The notes beneath the pieces are model-generated. The model was not told where the DNA came from and made no database searches. It worked only from the letters and a program-made list of their open reading frames with translations. From contig FMXS01000003.1 in assembly GCA_900104495.1 (NCBI GenBank), forward strand, positions 1 to 64,000: a DNA stretch of 64,000 nt. Direction: 5' to 3'. The stretch's first letter is position 1. Each line of letters begins with the position of its first letter. Position numbers and translations under genes: made by a program. The stretch is from Ruminococcaceae bacterium FB2012. Its GTDB lineage: Bacteria; Bacillota; Clostridia; Oscillospirales; Ruminococcaceae. Below are positions 1 to 6,954 of the stretch, in pieces.

Positions 1-690
1 GAATCGCTGAAATACTTTCCGCAGTTGGAGCAGTACCAGTAGGCGGTGTTGCCGGCTGTGGTGCAGGTCGCGGCTTTCGCGGCGGTAGCGGTGGTCTTGT
101 GACCCGTTGCTTTGATGACGGTGCTGGCCTTGGTTATCTCGTTGGTGCAGGCGGAATCGCTGAAATGCTTTCCGCAGTTGGAGCAGTACCAGTAGGCCTT
201 GTTGCCGTTTTCGGTGCAAGTGGCGGCCTTGGCGGCGGTGGCTGTGGTCTTGTGGCCTGTGGCCTTGATAACTGTGCCGGCTTTGGTTATCTCGTTCGTG
301 CAGGCGGAGTCGCTGAAATACTTTCCGCAGTTGGAGCAGTACCAATAGGCCGTATTTCCGGCTGTGGTGCAGGTAGCGGCCTTGGCGGCGGTGGCGGTGG
401 TCTTGTGGCCTGTTGCCTTGATAACGGTGCCGGCTTTGGTGATCTCGTTCGTGCAGGCGGAGTCGCTGAAATACTTCCCGCAGTTGGAGCAGTACCAGTA
501 GGCCGTATTTCCGGCTGTCGTGCAGGTAGCGGCCTTGGCGGCGGTAGCGGTGGTCTTATGGCCTGTGGCCTTTATCACGGTGCTGGCCTTGGTTATCTCA
601 TTGGTGCAGGCGGAGTCGCTGAAATACTTTCCGCAATCGTCGCAGTACCAATAAGCGGTATTGCCGTCGGAAGTGCAGGTGGCCTTTCCG
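1..690 (-). repeat. Tandem 153-bp coding repeats (51 aa each)
   Basis: The same stretch recurs at 1, 154, 307, 460 and 613, an exact 153-bp period, so reading frame is kept. Copies differ by scattered substitutions (for example the GAATCGC/GAGTCGC variants). The array continues past the window start. Long open frames on the opposite strand through the array are by-products of the repeat. Confidence 0.92.
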
Positions 691-1712
691 GCGGAATAAG
701 AATATACATTGTTATGGAGGCAGGCGGAAATGAAATCCACCGTATAGGAGAAGCTGGAGGAGCCCTCGGTGACAGTTACCGTGAACTGGTCCTCGCCGTA
801 GCTGTCAATACCGCTGGGTCTGAATATCAGACATCCCTTCTGGCCGTAGCCGTCGTTGTTGATGTAGAAAACTCCGTCAGCAGAGGAGCTGGAGAACACC
901 CACTTTTTGGAATCCCTCTTACGGGTCAGAGTGACCACGGTGTTGGAGGAAAAGGTCTTATCCCTTGAATAGGTCCAGGGGAAGCCGGTGTTGAACATGG
1001 AGGTGGGCATCTTGGCGGCGGGCCAGGTGACGTTGTAGCTGCCCGTGGAGCTGCTGAAGCCGTCGAAGGCGTACATAGCGGTGGCTGAACCGGCGTGTCC
1101 GAAGCCCGTCTTTTTCATCAGCGGGTAGAGGCACCAGCGTCTGTGGCCGGCGCAGCTCAAATTGCTGCCGTAGGAATCGCTCATCCAGCCGAAGATAACT
1201 TCGTATGCAAGGCTGCTGTACCCGTAGCCGAGGTTGCTGCTTCCGGAGCCGGTCTTGCCCAGGTTATACAGTTCATCGGACATCCCCGAGGGACGCGACG
1301 GGCTGTGGCTTATGTCGCCGTTGGCGGCGTTGACAAGGCTGGCCGCCTGGGCGTATTTGCCGTAGGTATCGTCCAGCGTGACCTCATCGAGTCCCGCGAC
1401 GTACCTTACGCAGTTAAGGGCATTGAGGGCGTTATTGAGGGAAGCACTGCTCACCTTTCCGAGGGAGTAGGTCCCTCCGCTGTATACGGGGGTCTCTGCA
1501 AAGGTATCGTTGTTGAAATTAAAGGGGTGCGCCTTCATATAAGCCAGGATCTGCTCCGCAGTGCGGGACTGGACCGCTCCCGAAGCATCCGCGGTGACGT
1601 TCTCTGTGGAGATGACCTTCTCTACCTTCTCCGCGGCACCGGCTCCCACGGCGCCCAGCCCGTCGAAGGCCATAGCTGCCGCCGCAGCAGCGGCTATCAG
1701 TTTTCTGAACAT
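1..1712 (-). CDS. Secreted CAP (SCP/PR1-like) protein with Cys-rich 51-aa repeats, partial
   Basis: The gene is open at the window edge, so its C-terminus is missing. The N-terminus MFRKLIAAAAAAAMAF is a signal peptide, so the product is exported. Residues of about 50-200 form a CAP domain (motifs NALNCVRY, ISHSPSRP, GHRRWCLYP), a family of secreted proteins of mostly unknown biochemical role in bacteria. A beta-rich segment follows. From about residue 350 comes a tandem array of 51-residue units, each with a CxxC pair (YWYCSNCGKYFSDSACTNEI) and a TGHKTTATAAKA linker. At least five units lie inside the window. I chose the ATG at 1712 because GGAAAGGA lies about 10 nt upstream; the ATG at 1721 is almost on top of it. 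A near-consensus promoter lies at 1797-1825. The array probably works as a wall or surface spacer, which is inference. Confidence 0.85.
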   Translation of the reverse strand, partial: MFRKLIAAAAAAAMAFDGLGAVGAGAAEKVEKVISTENVTADASGAVQSRTAEQILAYMKAHPFNFNNDTFAETPVYSGGTYSLGKVSSASLNNALNALNCVRYVAGLDEVTLDDTYGKYAQAASLVNAANGDISHSPSRPSGMSDELYNLGKTGSGSSNLGYGYSSLAYEVIFGWMSDSYGSNLSCAGHRRWCLYPLMKKTGFGHAGSATAMYAFDGFSSSTGSYNVTWPAAKMPTSMFNTGFPWTYSRDKTFSSNTVVTLTRKRDSKKWVFSSSSADGVFYINNDGYGQKGCLIFRPSGIDSYGEDQFTVTVTEGSSSFSYTVDFISACLHNNVYSYSAGKATCTSDGNTAYWYCDDCGKYFSDSACTNEITKASTVIKATGHKTTATAAKAATCTTAGNTAYWYCSNCGKYFSDSACTNEITKAGTVIKATGHKTTATAAKAATCTTAGNTAYWYCSNCGKYFSDSACTNEITKAGTVIKATGHKTTATAAKAATCTENGNKAYWYCSNCGKHFSDSACTNEITKASTVIKATGHKTTATAAKAATCTTAGNTAYWYCSNCGKYFSD

Positions 1713-1796
1713 ACTTATCATATCCTTTCCGTTTTGGATAACAAAAACGGCCATGCACACGCATTGCCAAGTTTGATGAACATAACTTACAGTTGT

Positions 1797-1825
1797 ATTT
1801 TATCACATTTCCTGCATTTTGTCAA
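1797..1825 (-). promoter_or_regulatory. Sigma-A type promoter of the CAP gene
   Basis: On the minus strand it reads TTGACA, 17 bp, TAAAAT, about 85 nt before the start codon. Upstream at 1861-1890 lies a TTTTTGTGCAAGACTACAG segment with a second GGCACAAAAA arm. It resembles the element found before the dockerin genes. Confidence 0.75.
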
Positions 1826-1973
1826 CCGAAGTCCGGCACCTCGGAGGATAATCTGTAGTCTTGCACAAAAACCGGCATCTCTTTTTGTGCCGTGAAACGG
1901 AAGGAATAATGAAAAATGAATAATATTGGCATTGCCTTGCGCCCCGTAAAGAGAGGTGTGCAGAATCCCGCAT

Positions 1974-2008
1974 AAAAAAAAGGAGTCCGCTTTGGCGGCG
2001 GGCTCCTT
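1974..2008 (-). terminator. Intrinsic terminator after the small membrane protein gene
   Basis: On the minus strand, AAGGAGCCCGC pairs with GCGGACTCCTT (one G-U pair) and is followed by an eight-T run. It starts 12 bp after the stop codon at 2020. Confidence 0.85.
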
Positions 2009-2019
2009 GATCGTTTGGT

Positions 2020-2223
2020 TTATTGCTTGCTTTCGGCGTCGTACCCGTAATCGTGGGTCACTATCGCCGTTCCTCTCTCTTCCATAAGTGTCTCTTCAAG
2101 GGAGGTGTTGACCATATAGGCCGCAAAGGTGACACCCAGCACTATCAGCGACGCTATGATAAGAAGTCCGAGACGGTACTTGGGCTTCCTCTTTTTCTTA
2201 GGATCTTTGTTGTTTGCCGGCAC
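2020..2223 (-). CDS. Small single-pass membrane protein, function unknown
   Basis: 67 residues, with a lysine-rich cytoplasmic N-terminus (KDPKKKRKPKYR), one hydrophobic helix at about 19-37 (LGLLIIASLIVLGVTFAAY) and a short acidic outer tail. The charge pattern predicts N-in topology. The start is GTG at 2223, preceded by AAAGGAGG. It lies 34 bp behind the AAA+ ATPase gene and ahead of a strong terminator, so the two form a two-gene unit and may work together. I do not recognise a family. Confidence 0.7.
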   Translation of the reverse strand: MPANNKDPKKKRKPKYRLGLLIIASLIVLGVTFAAYMVNTSLEETLMEERGTAIVTHDYGYDAESKQ

Positions 2224-2257
2224 GGTTATCCTCCTTTGCTTAGTTGTCTGCTGTCCG

Positions 2258-3649
2258 TTACAATACGACTCCCACTACGTCCTCTACCGTGATCGTCATA
2301 AGCTGTCGGTCGGTGGGAGCCTCCATGGGCGCAAGGCGGTCCGCCTGGCGGGTGATGACCCGCTCAAAATAGTTCCGGGCATCACGGGCATTGGCGAAGC
2401 TCTCCGGCTTGTTCTCGCACCTGTCCTCAAAGAAGGCCCGGACGCATTCCAGCGCCTCGTCCTCGACCTCGAGCTTGTAGCTCCCGCACCGCTGACGGAA
2501 GATCTCCGTCAGTTCGTCGGGCGTGTAGTCCGGGAAGTCGATGAAGCGGTTGAACCGTGACCTCAGCCCCGGGTTCGAGGACAGGAATTCCTCCATAAGA
2601 TCGGTGTAGCCAGCGCAGATCACCACAAGATCGTCGCGGTTGTCCTCCATGAATTTCAGCAGAGTTTCCACCGCCTCGGGACCGAAATCGTTCTGCCCCT
2701 TGCCCGCCGTGAGGGCGTAGGCTTCGTCGATGAACAGCACCCCGCCCAGGGCGCTCTCGCAGACTTCACGGGTCTTGATCGCCGTCTGTCCCACATATCC
2801 GCTCACCAAACGGGAGCGGTCGGCCTCCACCAGCTTGCCCTTGGAGATCGCTCCGAGACAGTGATATATCTTCCCGATAAGACGGGCCACGGTGGTCTTG
2901 CCTGTGCCGGGACCGCCCGTAAACACTAAATGAAGCGACAGCTTCGGCTGTTTGAAGCCCCTTTCCTCACGGAGCTTGCGGACCCTTATCACGTTGGACA
3001 GGCTGTATACCTCGCTTTTGACGTTCTCCAGTCCCACAAGGGAGTTCAGCTCGTCCATAAGCTCTTCAAGAGTCGGCTCCGGCTCCGGGGGTGCTTCCTT
3101 CACGGGAGGTGCAACTGTCCCATTATCTGTACTCTTATTCTCGGCAGGAGCCTTCTTTGCCCCGCCCCTGGCGCTGAGATAGCTACCGGTGAAGTTCTTC
3201 ATCCGGAAGATCAGCTTGCCGAGGACGGCAGTTTCCTCCGAAGTGCTGCTGCCGTCGCAGGCGATGAAATCCAGCGAGATCTCATTAACGGAGGAGATCA
3301 GCTTTGCGGCGCCCATCGGCAGGACACCGTCGCACTCCGCTTCCGCGAAGGGCGGGCAGAGCATCACCACGGCATCAATGACGTCATCCATCCGTGAAGC
3401 GGAGGGCTTCACGATCCTGACCAGGTCATCCCGGGAATAGCTCCAGCCCCAGATCTCCGAGATGAAGATCGACTCTTCGGGAGAGAGATTTTTTCCTCTC
3501 GTTCCGAGATAGACGAACAGCCGGAGCATTGCCACATCCCAAAAATGCCGGACCCCATATTTTCCGCCGCTGACTTTGTACCCCTGCTTATCCAGCAGGT
3601 CACAGTTCTGGATCAGCTCCTTTACGATCTGCTTAACTCTGTCGTTCAT
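2258..3649 (-). CDS. CbbX/SpoVK-type AAA+ ATPase with N-terminal TerB-like domain
   Basis: 463 residues. Residues 1-155 look like a TerB-like helical domain, with the acidic loop CDGSSTSEETAVLGK. After a Pro/Glu-rich linker comes a CbxX/CfxQ-type AAA+ module: Walker A GGPGTGKTT (about 235), Walker B GVLFIDEAYAL (about 294), and a conserved arginine segment PGLRSRFNRF. Relatives (CbbX, SpoVK, EccA) are hexameric remodelling ATPases working on enzyme complexes, spore proteins or secretion substrates. The client here is unknown. The start at 3649 follows AGAGGTGAGG. Its leader shares CCCCCATTATAATA plus the RBS with typA. It is probably co-transcribed with the small membrane protein gene. Confidence 0.85.
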   Translation of the reverse strand: MNDRVKQIVKELIQNCDLLDKQGYKVSGGKYGVRHFWDVAMLRLFVYLGTRGKNLSPEESIFISEIWGWSYSRDDLVRIVKPSASRMDDVIDAVVMLCPPFAEAECDGVLPMGAAKLISSVNEISLDFIACDGSSTSEETAVLGKLIFRMKNFTGSYLSARGGAKKAPAENKSTDNGTVAPPVKEAPPEPEPTLEELMDELNSLVGLENVKSEVYSLSNVIRVRKLREERGFKQPKLSLHLVFTGGPGTGKTTVARLIGKIYHCLGAISKGKLVEADRSRLVSGYVGQTAIKTREVCESALGGVLFIDEAYALTAGKGQNDFGPEAVETLLKFMEDNRDDLVVICAGYTDLMEEFLSSNPGLRSRFNRFIDFPDYTPDELTEIFRQRCGSYKLEVEDEALECVRAFFEDRCENKPESFANARDARNYFERVITRQADRLAPMEAPTDRQLMTITVEDVVGVVL

Positions 3650-3664
3650 AACCTCACCTCTTAT

Positions 3665-3800
3665 TATAATGGGGGCGCAGCAGGCTCCTGGTTTGGTTTA
3701 CTGCTTTGTCCGACCCCGCCGCATATCAAACTTTATTTCCCGCACAATGTCGCTTGCGGCGGAGTTGCGCCGCCCGCGCTCGGGCCACGCCCCTGCCGTC
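3665..3800 (-). repeat. Partial copy of the dispersed mosaic element (head module only)
   Basis: Read on the minus strand, it matches the head of the full element at 8628: GCAACTCCGCCGCAAGC, then TGCGGCGGGG and ACAAAGCAGTAAACC. The terminator core and tail are absent. Unlike the full copies it does not follow a stop codon. It lies between two divergent genes, with the small palindrome arm CACGCCCCTGCC at its edge. Confidence 0.7.
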
Positions 3801-3815
3801 CGCGCTCGGACCTGC

Positions 3816-3865
3816 GTTGCATTTTTGCGTGCAACAAAATGCACTTTTTCCGCTGTAGGTGAAAG
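3816..3865 (+). promoter_or_regulatory. Leader motif shared with the phage-like cassette
   Basis: This aligns without gaps to 35480-35529 upstream of terS (38 of 50 identical). The best conserved blocks are GTGCAACAAA, a T-run and TAGGTGAAAG. An inverted repeat GTTGCA...TGCAAC opens the motif. It ends 29 nt before the DUF6291 start codon. It is not a standard sigma-A promoter; it could be an operator, a special promoter or a structured leader. Confidence 0.6.
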
Positions 3866-3894
3866 ACTGTTTCAATATCTGAGGAGGAAAAAAT

Positions 3895-4671
3895 ATGAAT
3901 AATAAGAACAGCTTTGTCGCCTATACCGACTGGTCCGATTATTTTGAGGACCTTACCGATGCCCAGCTGGGACAGCTGACAAGAGCCCTGTTCCTCTTCG
4001 CCTCAAAGGGCGAAGAACCGAGCTTTACCGGGGCTCAAAGGGTCATCTTCCGAATGATGAAAAACTGCCTTGACCGCGATGCGGAGAAGTGGCAGGACAC
4101 CTGCCGAAAACGTTCCGAGGCAGGCACCAAAGGTGCATACGCCAAAGCGGAAAAGATGAAAACGAATGCTCTGGCAAATGCCAGTTTTGCCAAAACCGAT
4201 GAAGCAAATCCGGCAAATGCCGATTTTGCCAAAACCGATGTGGCAAATCCGGCTGATACTGTAACTGATACTGTAACTGATACTGATACTGTAACTGAAA
4301 GTGAGAGTGAGACTGAAACTGAGACTGAACGCTTGGCAGCGTCCCCTCCCCCTCTCCCCGGGAAATACGGAAGATACGAAAATATACTTTTGACCGATGA
4401 AGAACACTCGCTTCTCTGCGAAGAATTCTCCGAAGAAACAGCCGGCAAAGCTATCGAAGAGATGAGCGAATACTGTGCCTCTGCGGGGAAGACCTACAAA
4501 AGCTATCCTGCGGCTCTGCGCCGCTGGATAAGAAAGAGCGGGAGCTATCCCTCTTCAAAGCCTTCACCCGCTCCGAAGGAGAAAAAGCCCTCGTTCCCTC
4601 AAAGCAAGCCCAGCTACGACCTCGACGAATGGATAAAAAAAGCTATGGATTTTGATTTCCCGGAGTCCTAA
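3895..4671 (+). CDS. DUF6291 domain protein, phage replication-like
   Basis: 258 residues. The N-terminal 75 residues (FVAYTDWSDYFEDLTDAQLG, then ALFLFASKGEEPSF and VIFRMMKNCLDRD) match the DUF6291 domain, usually found in phage or mobile-element replication regions next to DnaD/DnaC-like proteins. A lysine-rich stretch is followed by a degenerate low-complexity linker (two copies of NPA(D/N)-type repeats, then alternating T/D, E/S and E/T). The C-terminal part (about 150-215: EEHSLLCEEF, SAGKTYKSYPAALRRWIRK) resembles the C-terminal helical domain of DnaD-like replication proteins. The start follows GAGGAGG. No other replication gene is adjacent. Its leader motif links it to the capsid cassette at 35.6 kb. 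A helicase-loader role is inference. Confidence 0.7.
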   Translation: MNNKNSFVAYTDWSDYFEDLTDAQLGQLTRALFLFASKGEEPSFTGAQRVIFRMMKNCLDRDAEKWQDTCRKRSEAGTKGAYAKAEKMKTNALANASFAKTDEANPANADFAKTDVANPADTVTDTVTDTDTVTESESETETETERLAASPPPLPGKYGRYENILLTDEEHSLLCEEFSEETAGKAIEEMSEYCASAGKTYKSYPAALRRWIRKSGSYPSSKPSPAPKEKKPSFPQSKPSYDLDEWIKKAMDFDFPES

Positions 4672-4676
4672 GCGGC

Positions 4677-4778
4677 AGGGGCGTGCCCCTGGTCCTACCG
4701 CGGACGGCGGCGGGGGCTTTTGTTGGCGTAAACCGTATTTTGGGCTTTCGTTGGCGTAAACCGTATTTTGGGCTTTCG
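4677..4778. repeat. Palindrome and 28-bp tandem repeat between DUF6291 and typA
   Basis: CAGGGGCGTGCCCCTG at 4677-4692 is a perfect palindrome also seen at 8556 and 8602. From 4723 the unit TTGGCGTAAACCGTATTTTG repeats after 28 bp (4751), followed by a third partial GGGCTTTCGTT. The same CGTTGGCGTAAACCGTATT string recurs at about 51793. No T-run hairpin for typA is evident here. Confidence 0.7.
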
Positions 4779-6596
4779 TTAGTGTTTTGCCCTGTCCTTC
4801 GCTCTCTGCGTGTTGGAAAGTATGCGCTTTCTGATGCGGAGATTCTTCGGCGTTACTTCAAGAAGCTCGTCGTCCGCTAAGAATTCCAGACAGTCCTCAA
4901 GGCTGAGATTACGGGGCGGGATGAGCCTTAAAGCATCGTCCGAGCCGGAGGCCCGGGTGTTGGTGAGGTGCTTGCGCTTGCAGACGTTCACCACAAGGTC
5001 GTCCGTCTTGGGAGAAGCTCCCACTACCATGCCTTCGTAAACCGGCGTGCCCGCCGTGATGAACAGTTCGCCCCGCTCCTGGGCGTTGTAAAGTCCGTAT
5101 GTCACGGCCTCGCCGGCCTCGAAGGCCACCAGCGAGCCGGTGTTGCGCTTCTGTATCTCTCCCTTGTAGGGCTGATAGCTGTGGAATACCGAGCTCAAAA
5201 TGCCCTCGCCCTTGGTGTCGGTGAGGAACTCGCTCCTGTAGCCGAAAAGGCCTCTCGCGGGGATAAGGAACTCCAGACGCATACGGCTCCCCACGGGGGT
5301 CATCTGAGTAAGCTCCGCCTTGCGGGTGCCCAGCTTCTCCATTACGGAGCCCACGCTGCTCTCCGGCACGTCGATAACAAGCCTCTCGATAGGCTCGCAG
5401 AGCTTGCCCTCAACTTCCTTATACAGCACGCGGGGAGTGGAAACGCCCAGCTCGTAGCCCTCGCGGCGCATATTCTCGATAAGTATGGAAAGGTGCATCT
5501 CGCCGCGTCCTGCCACCTTGAAGCTGTCGGTGGAGTCGGTCTCGGAAACTCTGAGGGAAACGTCCTTCAGCAGTTCCTTGAAGAGCCTGTCCCTTAACTG
5601 GCGGGAGGTGACGAACTTGCCCTCGCGTCCCGCGAAGGGGGAGTCGTTGACGGAGAAGGTCATCTCCACGGTGGGCTCGCTGATCTTCACGAAGGGCAGA
5701 GCCTCGAAGGCTCCGAACTCGCAGATAGTATCTCCGATAGTGATATTCTCGATACCGCTGATGCAGACGATGTCTCCCGCCTTGGCGGTCTCCACGGGGA
5801 CGCGGTTGAGCCCCTCGATCTGATACATTGTAACGATCTTGCCCCGGTACTCCTTTTTGGTCTGGTGGAAGTCCCCGACGGTGACCTCCTGTCCCACCTT
5901 CATAACGCCTCTCTCGATGCGTCCGATAGCGATACGTCCCACATAGTCGTTATAGTCTATCGCGGAAACGAGGTACTGCATAGTGCCTTCGCCGTCGGCC
6001 TCGGGGGCGGGAATGTAGGAGAGTATCTCATCCAGCAGAGGGGTGAGGTCCTTGCCCTGCTGATTGGGGTTGAAGGAAGCCGTACCGTCGCGGCCGGAGC
6101 AGTAGATGATAGGGCTGTCCAGCTGTTCGTCGGAAGCGTCGAGATCCATAAGCAGTTCCAGCACCTCGTCGCCCACCTCGTTGAGTCTTGCGTCGGGGCG
6201 GTCGATCTTGTTTATAACGACGATGATCTTATGTCCCAGCTCCAGAGCCTTCTGGAGCACGAAACGGGTCTGAGGCATAGGGCCCTCGGCGGCATCCACC
6301 AGCAGGATAACGCCGTTGACCATTTTCAGCACGCGCTCCACCTCGCCGCCGAAGTCGGCGTGGCCCGGGGTGTCGATGACGTTTATCTTCACATCCTTGT
6401 AGTGTATCGAAGTATTCTTCGCCAGGATAGTGATACCGCGCTCCCGCTCGATATCGTTGGAGTCCATGACTCTCTCGTCCACGGCCTGATTCTCTCTGAA
6501 CGTACCGCTCTGTTTGAGCATACCGTCCACCAGTGTTGTCTTGCCGTGGTCAACGTGTGCGATGATCGCAACATTCCTTAAATCTTCTCTTATCAT
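4779..6596 (-). CDS. typA: Ribosome-associated GTPase TypA/BipA
   Basis: 605 residues, normal length for BipA/TypA, a translational GTPase that binds the ribosome and supports 50S assembly and stress adaptation. G motifs are intact: AHVDHGKTT (G1), RERGITI (G2), DTPGHADF (G3), NKIDRPDA (G4). Beta-barrel, EF-G-like domains and the BipA-specific C-terminal region follow, including TPVYEGMVVGASPKTDDLVVN and NTRASGSDDALRL. The start ATG at 6596 follows AGGAGGT by 5 nt. The promoter is at 6792-6820, giving a structured leader of about 190 nt. The gene is a single transcription unit. Confidence 0.97.
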   Translation of the reverse strand: MIREDLRNVAIIAHVDHGKTTLVDGMLKQSGTFRENQAVDERVMDSNDIERERGITILAKNTSIHYKDVKINVIDTPGHADFGGEVERVLKMVNGVILLVDAAEGPMPQTRFVLQKALELGHKIIVVINKIDRPDARLNEVGDEVLELLMDLDASDEQLDSPIIYCSGRDGTASFNPNQQGKDLTPLLDEILSYIPAPEADGEGTMQYLVSAIDYNDYVGRIAIGRIERGVMKVGQEVTVGDFHQTKKEYRGKIVTMYQIEGLNRVPVETAKAGDIVCISGIENITIGDTICEFGAFEALPFVKISEPTVEMTFSVNDSPFAGREGKFVTSRQLRDRLFKELLKDVSLRVSETDSTDSFKVAGRGEMHLSILIENMRREGYELGVSTPRVLYKEVEGKLCEPIERLVIDVPESSVGSVMEKLGTRKAELTQMTPVGSRMRLEFLIPARGLFGYRSEFLTDTKGEGILSSVFHSYQPYKGEIQKRNTGSLVAFEAGEAVTYGLYNAQERGELFITAGTPVYEGMVVGASPKTDDLVVNVCKRKHLTNTRASGSDDALRLIPPRNLSLEDCLEFLADDELLEVTPKNLRIRKRILSNTQRAKDRAKH

Positions 6597-6597
6597 A

Positions 6598-6791
6598 CTT
6601 TACCTCCTATTATAATGGGGGTTGCACCCCCATACCCCCGCTTCGCCTCGGCGGACAGTTTGGGGCTTCGCTCTCTTCGCTCCCAAAGCGAACAAGTTCG
6701 CTCTGTCGCTTCGTTCACTCTCGCCCCAAAGGCCCTCGGCTCGCTTGGAGTGCGTTTCGGGTCTTTGACATTCAACTTTTTCCAAATTATT
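6598..6791 (-). promoter_or_regulatory. Structured 5' leader of typA
   Basis: About 190 nt of GC-rich leader without a convincing ORF. On the minus strand it holds a TTTGGGGC/GCCCCAAA long-range pairing around an AAGCGAAC/GTTCGCTT hairpin. Just before the RBS is the perfect hairpin ATGGGGGTGCAACCCCCAT. The segment CCCCCATTATAATA next to the RBS is repeated in the leader of the AAA+ gene at 3649. Post-transcriptional control is possible but not shown. Confidence 0.5.
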
Positions 6792-6820
6792 ATTATACCA
6801 CAAAACCGCGCGTTTTGCAA
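6792..6820 (-). promoter_or_regulatory. Promoter of typA
   Basis: On the minus strand: TTGCAA, 17 bp, TATAAT. Confidence 0.7.
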
Positions 6821-6822
6821 AT

Positions 6823-6856
6823 AAAAAAAACAAGCCCCTGAAGCGAGGCTTTTGTT
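6823..6856 (-). terminator. Terminator after the CE3-like esterase gene
   Basis: On the minus strand AACAAAAGCCTC pairs with GGGGCTTGTT, followed by eight T residues. It precedes the typA promoter. Confidence 0.75.
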
Positions 6857-6860
6857 GATA

Positions 6861-6950
6861 ATAACGGAGTCCGCGCCGCGGACGGCCGATAAGATCCGTT
6901 GCCGCAGGCGGCTCCTTAATTATTCATTATTCACTGTTCATTATTCTTCT
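6861..6950. repeat. Intergenic cassette: two GC hairpins plus AT-rich AATAATGAATAAT repeat
   Basis: GGAGTCCGCGCCGCGGACGG (hairpin), then GCCGCAGGCGGC (hairpin), then ATTATTCATTATTCACTG. The same order of parts occurs in mirror arrangement at 11824-11940, so this is a recurring cassette, not chance. Confidence 0.6.
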
Positions 6951-6954
6951 TTTT

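Noticed and set aside
1..690. Possible CRISPR array because of regular spacing
   Set aside because: The period is 153 bp with nearly identical units throughout, in frame inside a gene; there are no unique spacers.
99..968. 289-residue plus-strand ORF rich in Gly/Ala/Val repeats
   Set aside because: It is the antisense of the 153-bp repeat array of the CAP gene; no RBS and no protein-like composition.
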